DNA of 64,000 bases from contig JANPWX010000098.1 of the NCBI GenBank assembly GCA_024734555.1, positions 927,668 through 991,667 on the forward strand, in the 5' to 3' direction. Position numbers and translations under genes: made by a program. The notes under the pieces are model-generated. The model made no database searches. It was not told the origin of the DNA and saw only the letters and a list, made by a program, of their open reading frames with translations. Below, piece by piece: positions 27,765 to 40,020 of the stretch; position 1 is the stretch's first letter, and each line of letters begins with the position of its first letter. This DNA is from Trochalopteron elliotii. Taxonomy: Eukaryota > Chordata > Aves > Passeriformes > Leiothrichidae.

Positions 27765-29629
27765 TTCACATTAAAAAGCCAGAGTTCAGAAAGAAAGTAA
27801 GAAAGTATCTCAGGTGGGAGGAAGGCTTAAAATGATCCATGTAACTTCCATTTGCACTGAGAGGAATGAGAGTCCATAAGTGAAGATTTATCCTGTTATA
27901 GTGATTCAGGGATGGAGCAATGCCGCTTGAAGGTCACCTTCTGAGCATGAGACTTCCTCGGAGCATGAAAGGAATTGGAACACAGAGCTGTATTCTGAGT
28001 GTCTCCATTACCACAGTCCCATGAAATGTAAGCCACAAATCTGTCGTCTTCCCCCCTCCCCCTGATGCAGAGGTCCTTCAAATTAAGACAACAAAAATAA
28101 ACACTTTAGAGTGTTTTAAAAACTGTGTTTAAAATAAATGACAGGAGGGAAGGAAGTTTACTGGAAGCTTAGGTGCCAATCACAGATTTATTCAAATCCA
28201 CTACTTTTGTCCGTTTGTGGAATTCATCCCATTTAATTTCTCAAACTCCAACATCCGTTTAAAATTAAAATGTCAGACTCTTCCCTGATTTGCACACAAG
28301 TTATACTTTAGCGAGACTGTAAAGACATAAAAGTTGTGAAGAAAACTTTATTCAATATGCTTTGCTCCACAACATAATAGATAGTTATGTGACATATTAC
28401 TATGAACACCTATGTTCCTCCAAAAAAAACACATACCACATTTTCAATAACTTTTGTGCTAAGTCTTTTAAGCAGTGAAATTTCTTAAGGCATTTATGAT
28501 TTATTTTTTTTAACATTCCTGTGAATGTCAGTGGCTGTTAACATCTGAATCAAACTGTTCCCAGTTCATGTGACTGGAAGTGGTGCCCAGAGCAAAAAAG
28601 CCAGACATTCTGACTCTCCTATAAGTATAGTCTGTGTGGAAATGTTTCTCTGAGCAGAAGTAGAAGTTGCTGAGTTAACATCAGAACACATTTTGGCATG
28701 AAACAAGGTAAGACTGCATTATGACCACTTTATTATCGTTATTACCTTTAATTAAGGTATGTTTAGGAAATAAATGGTTTGAGCTGAAGAAAAACACAAT
28801 GATCTAAATAAGGATTCTGGCTGGACACAAGGCTAAGTGGTTCACGTGTTGTTGGCAGTATCTGAAACTCTTCGGGGTTTATGTTGGAATTATCTCACAG
28901 CATAGAAGGCTGAATTTGGGGTTTTAGCTTATAGCCACTCCAGGCAGCAGTTCTGAGCAGCCTTGGGCTCTTAAGAGGTTTTCCACTTTTTAAGTAGAAG
29001 GAATGCCACACAGTAACCAGCTGTGCATAAGGGTAAAGGGCATTTTTAGCCATGAAGACTGAAAGAGATAAACTGAACTCTGTGCAATGTGAATGAGATT
29101 TATTTGGAGTGTTGCATGGGTGGTATCAAAGACAGAAAACTGTGCTAGTCAGAGATGGCTGGACTAGAAGCAGCTGCAGATTTGCAATTGCATTTGCCTC
29201 CAAAGGTGTTAGTGTAACTAAACATATTTAAGACATAAGACTTAACAAATGCACATACTTTCAGGGAAATTGAAGGTCTAAAAGCATAGCAGAAGATCTG
29301 TAACTGGATTCCTAACTCCCTATAAAGTTCAAAGTCCAAAAGAGAAAAGGTTCTTTTGTTGTTGTAAAAAGGTTGATCATAAATACAGGCTCAGATGAGT
29401 TCTTTAAACTTCATCTGTCGTTTAGGAATAAGCCTTTTTAAAGACTAAACACTGGATGGCCAATGCAGATAGTTAGGGTATACATTAAGGTACTACTTTA
29501 CTGAAAGGAGAAACAGGAAAGAGCAATTAACTTTCTCCCCAGTCTCCAGCTACCTTCTGTTGCATACTGTTTTCATGTATATACTTTGCATGTACCCGGC
29601 TACATGGAAGCAAGCAGTAGCTTCAGACC

Positions 29630-29857
29630 ATGACAGCTGTAGTCCTTTGTGCTTTGTTTCTCTTCTCTTTGCTCTGCACCCTGTTTACAGCATGTGCACA
29701 AGTAGGAGAGGAACAGGATAGAGAAGCATCTTCACTGTACAGGAGGTTTGCTGCTTTGGCAAGACAGCAATATTTCCTGTGTAACTACATGGCAGGGTCT
29801 TCAGGCTGCCCACAAAACACTGGACTAACTTATATTTGTGTGATCCAGGCTACCTGA
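29630..29857 (+). CDS. Speculative 75-codon ORF with a signal-peptide-like N-terminus
   Basis: I do not recognise this ORF and it may be chance. It starts at an ATG with A at -3. The first 23 residues (MTAVVLCALFLFSLLCTLFTACA) look like a secretory signal: a hydrophobic core ending in Ala-Cys-Ala, a valid signal-peptidase -3/-1 pattern. The remaining 52 residues are hydrophilic at first (QVGEEQDREASSLYRRF) and contain three cysteines. A TATATA lies at 29578-29583, about 50 bases before the ATG, and AATAAA occurs at 30111-30116. The ORF is somewhat richer in GC than its flanks. T-rich DNA easily yields hydrophobic N-termini by chance, and there is no homology evidence. It could also be unrelated intergenic or intronic sequence. 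Confidence 0.12.
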   Translation: MTAVVLCALFLFSLLCTLFTACAQVGEEQDREASSLYRRFAALARQQYFLCNYMAGSSGCPQNTGLTYICVIQAT

Positions 29858-32800
29858 CTCAATGGATGGATTGTTTGGGGTTTTTTTATAATTTTCTTTC
29901 ATCAAAAAGTTCCTTTCTACAGGCCTCCAAGAGGAGGTAAAGTAGGGGTGAACTAGGAAAAATAGGTGTCAATTAATTTGACAAAGAGGACTAATATTTC
30001 CAAAAATAGCCCTGGTGTAGTGTCAGACTGTTTGTGGTCATCCAATCTATGCTGGATGTGGATTTTGATTTAAAGACAAATCCTCAAAGAAAAACATGAT
30101 GAGTGTGTTAAATAAATAAATAGCAGATAATGATGCTTTAGAGGAGCTCACGTTCAGTCTTCCAAGATCTGAAAGTGTTTTCCCTAAGCTGGATTGTCAT
30201 CATTATCTTATCATTTTTAACTGATAAAAAGCTGTGAATTGTCTAGTGATGTTGAGGGAGAAGCAGGGGGAAATCTTACCACAGACTAAAAGCTATAGCC
30301 CCAGTGTTTAAAAGTAACCAACCAAGTAGGAGGCTTAGTACATCAGACCCATTTTATCTGGTTTGAGATGATAAATGAAGTGGGAATATAAGCCCAGTTT
30401 CTGTGGATATTTATTTAGCATAAGAAACAGTGTAATATATGTGCAAAAAGACACAAACTATTGAAATAACTAATAATCCATATAACACATAATCTGTGTG
30501 CCTGTAGAAACCAGTTGCACACAAGAGTACAGAAGAATTCAAAAACATCTTGTTTTGAGGTTTTATTAAGAAATTTTTAACAGAAAAAAGTGAGATTGAA
30601 TCTTCTTTTATGAACTCTTTATACAAATGGTTTTATAACAAAAAAAAAAACAAAACTAGATGTGCCAGGTAAAAGGACATTTAAGTAGTGAGAACTTATT
30701 TTAGATAGATCTGAAATAGTCTTGTAATCAATTCCAGTCACTGAAATTCTTGGTGTTTACAAAATATCTGTAAGATTTCTTAGTCTGAGTCATCAGACGA
30801 CAACAACTCAAAATCCCCCGAAGCCCAGCAGTTTTCAAAGTCTATCATCACCGTGAACATATACAATGATTTTTGTGATTTGTGTGTACATGCATCCCTG
30901 ACCTGGATCAAATTTGTTGGTTTTTTTTTTCTTTTTTCTTAGTTAAATTCATTTTGCAGCATAAGAAAAGAATTCTTTGTTCCATATGAAGATCTGAAGT
31001 AAAAAAGTGTTTACATGCTTATAATTTTAATCCTAACCTATACTAAGTTCTTTATGATGTCTTCACAATTGTACATAAGAAAACTCAGCTTCTTTCCAAT
31101 GCTTTTATCATTACATTCCAATCTGGAGGTTTCTCTGCTTCATGCAATAGCCTGAGCCTTTAGTATCTTTTCTGTCTGAATTTTATGACTTTCTTGAATG
31201 TTATACTCTGTAACACAGCGGTTTTTATACAGACTATATTTCAGTGGAGAGTTAAAATTTGCATTCTTTAAAGCTGCCTTTACATACACTCATTATAAAT
31301 ATTTCAAGGCTCTCTTCTCTGCCTTTATTTTCAGGATAGGATCAGAAGAGAATGTGGAATGAAACATAATCAAAATAGAATAAGAATAACTCACAACAGA
31401 CACCATTATTAAAGGAATTTTTAAATGACATGACATTCTATCTCTTTGAAACATAAGTTATACTGCATGCTAATATTTGAGTAAGAAATGGTTTTCTAGG
31501 TCATGAACAAGGTATTTCTGTCTTTTATCTGCATGCCTTTGCCAGAAAACAGTGGGCAGGATCTGTTCATGCCAAGCTACAACAACAGGAGTATCAATGA
31601 TTCTAGGACACAGCTGGAGCAGACCCTAACTGAAGGATCAAGGCAGCTGTGTCAAGATACATGTATATTTATAAATAAAGATGGCTTTGGTGTGGGTTTT
31701 ACCTTAAGGTTTCCCTGAAATCTTCCATGCAGTTAGGGCTTTAATTGGCAACATAAGCAGCCTTATTAATACATGATTTGGGCTAATGCCAGTTCAGGGA
31801 ACTGTAACTGTGCTGAGGACTATAGGAGTTGAATTAAAAAAAAATTATCTTTTACGCTTTTTATATCTTTAAAAGGAATTATAAGATATATATGGAAATT
31901 TTTCAACTTCTATTATCAGAAAAATCATATATCCAGCATACTGCTAAACAGATGTTTATTCACAGCTACTTCAAATTGACTTTTTCCTGCCTGTGCAGAC
32001 AATTTGAGAGCTGTGGTTTAATGGAAAGTCATCTGATTTTCTCTCTGGGACACAGCTGGATTTCCACATCAGAGGGAGATATGTCAGACTGTTAAACATA
32101 AAATTTCACACAGAAACTTTGGACTGCTTAGAAGCCTGTTATGGCACTTGATATATTTTTTTTATTGTTATTGAATTAGAAGGAACAGAAGAAGCTTATT
32201 TGTGTCTAATCAGATATTGACATGATAGTAAGAAGAAAAACAACCGTGTCATGAATAGTCCCTGATGGGAGTGAATAACAGTAAGGTCAGTGGAGTGGAA
32301 CAGAAAGAAAGCAGGATCTGTAAATACCCTGTAAAATTATTTTCTCCTTGTTCTTCAGACTGGTGTAAGATATTTATCTGACAAAATTAAAATAAGGTCT
32401 ATTTTCAAATATTGCATATTTCTGCTTTATCAGTAATCGTCTTGTGCCCCAAGTTTTACACATATATATATAAATAAATGAAATCAAACCCACCACCAAT
32501 GAAAATCACCAAGCAGACTGCCCAAAACCCCACACCTTTTCTTCTGCTCTGCTTACAGGATGCTTAGTGTACAGTGAGCCCTTGGTCTGTATTAGAGCCT
32601 AATGTCGATATTAGTCCTGTCACGAGTTTCCTTCACTTTTGTATACTCACACTGAGCAACAGTATCTTGCCACAAAAGTAGCACTGGTAACAGTAATGTT
32701 TGAAAATAACCATTGATACATCCATGTGAGTAATTATATGTTCCTGCAATTGTGCAGGAGAGGTCCAGCACTTTGATATCTGTGAGACAGCAAAGATTAT

Positions 32801-34455
32801 CTTTGCTTTTCCAGAGCTGGAGAATTCATGTATTTGGATGGAATTGAAATGTGAGGTTAATGTCTACAACCACAGTTATATCCCCCAGAAATCAGAGAGT
32901 TCAAGGCAGTTCAAGGCACTACCTCCTTATTATGTATTACTGAAAAGATAGATCTTCCACCTGTCTTCAGTTTTCCTTTTCCATTTCTTCCTTTACTTTC
33001 CTTCACTTCCTTATAACCCTATACTGTGATTGAGCATTTCATTTCATATTCATCCCATGTCAGTGACACCCATGGTCTGTACTGTCCTGAGCCCTTCTGT
33101 AGCTTATTGTCCTTTGATTTGAAAGTATTGACAGATTTAGCACTCTCTTTTCCCACTTTACACATATTTGCTATAAACATGAAATAACCATTTAATTTTA
33201 CTAGGCCAGGATAGGTATCCTTTCCTAGGATCATATACATTAGGAATCTATTTCTGGAAGGCTACTGATATTTGTCCATCAAATACTTCTTCACTGCACT
33301 GTGATGAAAAAGCGAAAGTGGTGAAAGGCAGGGGGAAGAGAATAAATGTAATTGAGTTAATGAGGTTATCCATGTGAGTCTACTTAGATTATCAGCTCTC
33401 TGCAGTAGGGACAGTGAGCTTGTAGCACTTTGCTTAGTGTTTGGTGCAGCTGGTCCCACTTTTGACTGACGTGTCTGTGAGCACAAAACACAGCTAACAT
33501 GATAGCACGCCCTGAACAAGGTGTCCAGCACAAGCCTGTTTGGAGTTGTGAGTTTCAATTAAAACAAACAAACCAACCCCCTTATCTAAGGCCATCCATT
33601 AACCTGAATGACAGACTTGGGGAATTAAATTTCCCATTGCTTACACTTTGAGTGTTTCTTACATCATTGTCTGCAGCCTGTCAGACTGACAACTGCTAGA
33701 AGCTTGATGTTGAACCAGACATATCTCCAGTCCAAATCCTGGGGTTTTTTTCACTTTTTCAGGTAATATATCCTGAAATATTTCAGTATACATGGATATT
33801 GGGAATGTTTCTGGCACAGAAGCAACTAAATTGCCAGATGATAATAGGAATACCCTATTTAAAAGTCTTGAGTCTACTTATGACTTTTTCTTCTCTTTAC
33901 ACTTGGCGAAGATAGCCTGACACTTCTTTAGTAAAGCAAACACCTCCTGTAATAACACCCCAGGTGAGCTGGCTCAGAGAAGCCCATCAGAATTTTGTTA
34001 ATTGAACATTTAATCTTTTTTCTCCAGGTGGTGTACATTATTAAAAAATTGAAATGTAAGACCTTATAGGGCATAATTTATCCTTCTTATTGTAAACACA
34101 TACAAAAAGATGAGCTGCTCTATGGACAGTTCACACAAAGTCTCTTTAAGTTAATTTAGGACTGTTGCTGAGTGCTTAAATTTTGTTACTTGAACATCTT
34201 TCCTGAACATAAATGAAATGGAAATATCATGTCATTTAATGTGTGAAACTGACCAGCTTGGATGTTGGGAAGAGCTCTACTTTCTAAATAATTTTATGTA
34301 AGCTCTTAATATGAGGATATTGGCAAGGTTGGGGACAGATCATAGTAAAACATTTGCCTGAAATTTTTCTTGCCAATTGTTGTATAAATTAATGCTTGGA
34401 TAGTACTTCAGGTTCTATAACTAATTTCCCAAAGCATTCTAGGCTGCAACATGTT
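29858..34455. other. Non-coding stretch
   Basis: AT-rich sequence up to the CR1 fragment. AATAAATAAA at 30111-30120 is noted under the small ORF at 29630. I see no gene. Confidence 0.6.
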
Positions 34456-34632
34456 CATAGAATCATAGAATTTGCTTAGTTGGAAGGGACCCATCAGGAT
34501 CATTGAGTCCAACTCCTGGCCCTAAGAACACCCCAAGAATCACACCATGTGCCTGAGAGCATTGCTCAGACACTTCCTGAACTCTGATAGGCTTGGTGTT
34601 CTGACCACTTCCCTGGGGATAATGTTACAGTT
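34456..34632 (-). mobile_element. CR1 LINE fragment, 5'-truncated 3' end
   Basis: The + strand opens with two copies of CATAGAAT (34456-34471), the reverse complement of the ATTCTATG tail repeat that ends avian CR1 elements. It continues with the familiar CR1 3' sequence in reverse complement: TTGGAAGGGACCCATCAGG, GAGTCCAACTCCTGGCCCT, ACACCCCAAGAATCACACCA and GACCACTTCCCTGGGGA. The element therefore lies on the minus strand with its 3' end at 34456. It is severely 5'-truncated, retaining only about 175 bp of 3' UTR and no reverse transcriptase, as most CR1 copies are. The subtype resembles those common in passerine birds, from memory only. Similarity fades at about 34619-34632. Confidence 0.9.
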
Positions 34633-37600
34633 TTAGGAGAAATTAAGACTTTGAGCAGGCAAGCATTCTCTGAATTATAACTGCCTACACCTTTTATAAT
34701 TCTCTCTCAGAACGAAAGTTTTTAGTAATTAAATACAATTTTCCTCAATCTCTTTTCTACATATTTTCACAGCATAAACTCTCTTTAAAAAGATAGGGAG
34801 GCAACTATGTAATTCTATCCTTTCTCTTTCTGACCAGTTCTGTTTGGACTGTTATACTGTAGAAGACTGGAATCCACTCAGAGTTTTCACAAAGGGGAAA
34901 TGAATCTGCTGAATAATGCTAAAGTAAATAGTATAAAAATTATAAATAAAATAGATGATGGATACAGAGCATCCTTTACTTTGTCAGTCACGTCTTGACA
35001 ATATTTGAAAGATGTGGGCATTAACATTTACTAATGTTATCCAGGAACAAAGATATGGAAAGGAAAATCAAAAACAATTAAAATGTCTGAACTTTAAACC
35101 TGTGAGACAATTTCATTGTATTCCTTATCCACAGTAATAGGTGAAAGAAAGTGATGTTTGGTCCAACATGTTTCCACTCATAACTGACTATCTACCAAGA
35201 GTTGGAAGTGACTCCTTCCATCATAGCCACAGATGTGCCTCTGGTACAGTTAACAAGATTTTTGATTAAAGGATAAAAAATGAGTGATGATACACCATTT
35301 AAAGACAGGACAGTTATCATGTATAGAAGAGAACAGGGTTAGTTAGCAGAAGGGAGAAATGGCACTGCAAGGGGAAGTGCAGTAGAAACTGGCAGATGAA
35401 TGTAAGTATTTGAAATAATCAACAACTTCAGAAAAAGGAATTAATGAAGATAAAGCAATATATAAAAAAAGGTGCCATTTTGTATCTAGAAGTAGGTCAC
35501 CCATCATATTGAGGATAGTCTTGGTCTGTGGATGACCTAGGATAAATCATTAAATGAGAAGAGATATCAAACAAAAAAATCTTGTATACAGCCATGGCGG
35601 AGACTAAGTCAAAGGAGAATTGCTCAGGATAAAAAATTCAGTAGGACATTTGATATCACGTACTTGGTCAGATGAAGATGTTGAAGTTGAGAAAGAAGAC
35701 ATAAGACTATGAAAGATTGGGAATGGGTATAGTGAGCAGAACAGCAATCTGGAAAAATTTCTGTTGACCATGGAATGAACATTCAGTCCCCTAACTGGAT
35801 CACAGTAATTGCTCTACGTATTTAGCCCTACAAAACCTGTAGCTCAGGGGTGGCCTTTATGCATATCACAATAACTTTTGATATAAAAACATCCTCATCC
35901 TAATTGAATTTCATTACTTTTATCTAGGCACCTGGGTTATTTATCTGGACCATGTTTTTTCTGTCTAACTGTAGTTTGCCACCTGTTCAATCATTATTGA
36001 CAATCAGGACTTAAACTCAGCTTATTATGATAACCATTCAGCTGACAAAAGGAAAGCCATTTTAACTACAAAACCAGCAGGAATTCACTGTCCTAACTAG
36101 GCTTTAGGTCCCTCATGCTAAGGTCTAGCTGAGGACATAAAACAATAATTATGGATTGAGCTCACTGTGCATAGTTGCAGCTGTGTCAGTGCAGATAATT
36201 CTTATCACAGCCAGTTTAGCTTAGTGAGGCAGGCAGGACTGCCTGGGTGTAAGCAAGTAGTGTGTAGGTAGACTTGTAGACCAGCTGATGTCCTTTGTCC
36301 TGCTTTCTAATTGCCAAAAGTGTTTGAAACAATGCAACAAATTAGTACAAAATAAATAGTATCACACTTTGTAAACTTGTCCAAGTGTTTTACAGAGTTT
36401 GCCCCAGGGTTGTTCCCTCTTTGGAGAGCATACGACAATTGACAGGAGACTGGTTGGTGTTTCAACAAGAAATAAAAGCTGATCAAATGCTCTCTTTTTT
36501 TCATTTGACCCAAGTTTTACACATCCACATGCAACAGAACAATAACAGATGCCTAAAATAAGAGGGTAAAAAATTAATATTATTTATTCTCTTCATGTAT
36601 TTTTGAAAACAATCAATGTAATCAGTTGAGATTTTTAAAAACTTTAAAAGGAATCTCAGGAAAAACTGATCTTTGTCAATTTTTCCTTCAGACTAGTAGA
36701 TAATTTCTCCAGCAGAAAAGATAAAATTAGGGCACCAAGTACTTCAGTTAATCCCTTGTCTCCTGCAGAAAAGGAGTAGGCTCAAAAATGCGCTATTGTT
36801 TCATGCATTTTGGGCTCTCTGCAGGCAAAAAGGTTCACTGATACGATCAAAGTCTACATTTTTCAAACCTGTCATTAAGTACTCTGGGAGTTGTCCAAGA
36901 AAACCAACAAGACAATATGTAATTTTCTGCTTGATTTAACAGAATATGTTCTTTTCTAAGGAATGAAAATGAGGAGGCCCAGTTTTCCTACAGTTTTCTT
37001 TGTTCCTTTCTCTATCCTCTAGTACAATAAATCTTGTCCACTCTCATTTTTTCCTATGAAATGCTTGCTTGTGGTGGGTAGTTCGAAACTACGTTAATAC
37101 TGTTTTATCGACTGACACAGTCAGTTCTGGTTATCTTTCCCCCTCTACGCAAATAGTGATTCTGCACATGTGAATTTTGCAGGGGTTTAATGATTTCCAT
37201 CTTAAAAGTTTGTTTGATGTTTCCTACTGTGTTCAAAAGCAATTATGACATCTGAAGAAATAAGTTTATTGCTTAAATTTCATTCCTTAGAAAATAAAAT
37301 TTTAACTTAGACCGTTACTCCAATTTTTTGATTGTACTTTACAGTGGCTTAAATGGCAGAAACTGTTTTTTCTTTACTTAACAGTCTGGTCATCTGATAT
37401 TTTGCTAATTATTTTTTTCTTGGTGTAGCCTCAACTGTGTTGCATTGAATTCATTCAGCATATACTCGCAAACAAGTGCTGGCGATCTGCATTCGACATA
37501 CAATTTTTCTGAAATAAACTTTGTGCAATAGAGGAATAGGGGAAGCTATGCCACAAGAGACCTCACTTTTCAGTCTGCAATAGGGAATAAACCAGAATTT

Positions 37601-38989
37601 CAGACTTCCTCATTGCTTGGGTTTGGATACAGTAGCAGTGTGGTACACTGTGCTCCAAATACAGGAGTCTCTGGCTGTAGTATTTGCGGAGGCCTGGACT
37701 TTGGGAGCCTGTTTCTGTGACCTAACTCTGAAATGCAATGCACAAATCTCTGGAATGCTGGCAGGGGTTTGAGCGCAGCTGTTCAGCCAACTCTTCCCGT
37801 TCAAGTAACTGTGATAGGTTCTGTGTAGCTTTTATGATGGAAAGTATGTTTTACAATTAAGAAGCAGTAAGAATATGGAAATGCAAAGGGAAAACAATAT
37901 ACGGACTTATTGGAATGTGTATGAGTTTTGCTCTGTCGAGCTGATCATATTTTTAAACAAAAAGTGCTCTATTTCACGATTCAAATAATGCATAAATGTA
38001 TTATTGCATTTAGGTGAAAAATTCAGGAGGTTAAATGCTTCATAGAGATTTTGGCTCCTAGCCAGTGCCCTTCTGCAGCATGTAGCTGGCAAACATTGCA
38101 CTGTTGGAGACACTGCTTCTTCAGATACATTAATTTTAAATGATAGTTCTGACTAGATAGAAATTATGAGAAAGTTCAGCACTATGTAACAGGCATTTGA
38201 AAATCCTGGTCAATATTTTTCATGCACTAAATAAAAGTTCCCAAGCAAGTCAAATCTCACCTAGGATCATCGCTTGCTATGTTCAAGCTCCTTGAACCTT
38301 CCCAAAGGAAGCCTTTAAGTAGGTAAACTAGGTTTTCCAGAAGCTGAATCACCTCTATGTAATATAAATACAATGCATAAGGCATGGTTTCATACTCCTT
38401 AAACAAGTAATAAAAGAAAGAGCAGAATCTCATATCCACTAGAAACTAAATGAAGCTAGGGCAGGACTGGCTTTAATCCTGGCCATTATGGTCTCTTAAT
38501 TCACTTTATATTTTGTGATCTCATGACTTGTCCCTTGCCAGTCACCCCTAGAGCTTGTGAAGTCCTAAAAGGCAATTCTCCCTATACCTGAAAGAGTGTG
38601 GAGGCAGGAAAAAAGTTTCAACTCCTTTGAGCATGACTTTGGTAATGTAAGGGAATATTTAATGGTAGCTGATGTCTTCTGGGAAGATAAATTTCACATA
38701 ATGCTCAGAACGACAGCCAGGGAAGGTTTTTTTGCTGCCACAGGACAGCAGGAACTGGGACCAGATTGCAGCAGTGAGCTGAATGAGAATGAAAATTCAA
38801 GCCTTAGTAACAGAGATGGGTGGAATGTTTTGGTCTGCTTAAACAAGTCTTTTTTCACACTCTCTGCATTACCATATTACCATATCCCAGTCAGTAATGT
38901 GACACCAGAGTACTTTAAAACCCTCCTGTTACTCTATGTGCCTTTATCTCCAAACCAAACCCACGCACATTGAGCCACTCACTAAAATA
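34633..38989. other. Non-coding stretch
   Basis: AT-rich. The 125-codon + strand frame at 38596-38973 starts at GTG, and its first ATG lies well inside. I see no supportable gene or dated repeat. Confidence 0.6.
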
Positions 38990-40020
38990 AATTCTCTGCA
39001 GAGTGTGTATGGCAGACCTGAGGATCTCCTGCAGCCATGTCTTCTCTGGCAGTGGTGTGAGAGGAGGCTGAAGAGAGGGAGCAGCGCCCAGCTCCCAGGG
39101 CCTGCAGTACTGTGCTGAGGCTCTCACACTGCTCTCCCCCAGCCTCAGCCCACTCCCATGTGGAGCCTGAGTCCTTGGGGATTGAGATTGAGCCCTCTCT
39201 AGTTGTCCTCTAACCTGGCCTCATGTTGTGTCATACACCCAGGAGTGCCAGGTGCTCTGGGCTGCAGCAGCCTCATCTCCCCTGAGTCTCCCAGGAGGGG
39301 AGTGGCAGGGCATAGAGCCCATGTATACATACAGATGTAGCCTGACCAGCCACTCTGGGCTCCTGGAAGAGCTGGCTGTGAGCACAGAGCCTGTGCCCCA
39401 GTCACTGTGCACAGGGCACAGTGTGTTCTTTGCCCTTCACATCTTTGCTGCACAGTGGGGATGGTGCAGCATCACTGCTGAGATGCTGCTTTGGGTCCTT
39501 TGTGTCTTGTAAGCACTCCTGTGGATTAAACCTTTTCCTGGGGTCCTGGGGGTGAGGTCTAATGCTGCCCAAAGGCTTGGACTCCAGCAGGCACATCCTG
39601 GGGCCGTAACAGGGTGTTGTCTTCACTCTACTGGGACTCGTTCAACAACTACTATTAAGAGCAGAACGAAATATCTCAGTCAGCAAAGCATAGTGAAAAC
39701 TCATTCACCCCAAGAAAGCTGTGTCTCCACTGAGCAGGCTCCCTAGGCACCCCTCTTTTCCTGAAGGCACCCCATATTTGCTACAGGTCCAAACTAGCAG
39801 GATGCCAACTGCCAGCCTTTTTTGTAAGGAATTGGAGGGAGAAGTCCTGAGCCGACAGGAGGGCAGCACCCTGCCTTGGCTGTGCTCCAGGAGGCTGAGT
39901 CCTGAACCAGGTGTGGGCAATCTGTGCTGCCCTTCCCCTCCCAGCTGATCAAGGGGGTAGGCAGCCAGTGCTGGGGGAGCTGCTCACCTTTCCAGAGGGG
40001 CTGCAGGAAATGGTAACTAT
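38990..40020. other. GC-richer, CpG-poor block of unknown nature
   Basis: This kilobase is visibly richer in G and C than the sequence on either side and contains several overlapping frames of 60-95 codons on both strands, none recognisable. CpG dinucleotides are scarce, so it is not a CpG-island promoter. It could be a decayed transposon, a lncRNA exon or a local compositional fluctuation. Confidence 0.5.

Larger units (their letters stand above)
25589..29629. other. Non-coding stretch
   Basis: It contains the 19-bp direct repeat at 27032 and the T31 run at 27733. No ORF is convincing and I recognise no repeat family. Confidence 0.6.

Noticed and set aside
38596..38973. 125-codon + strand open frame
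   Set aside because: It begins at GTG; the first ATG is well inside, and the translation shows no recognisable family or domain.
39228..39512. 94-codon frame in the GC-rich block
   Set aside because: It begins at GTG and has no similarity; GC-rich DNA carries fewer stops by chance.
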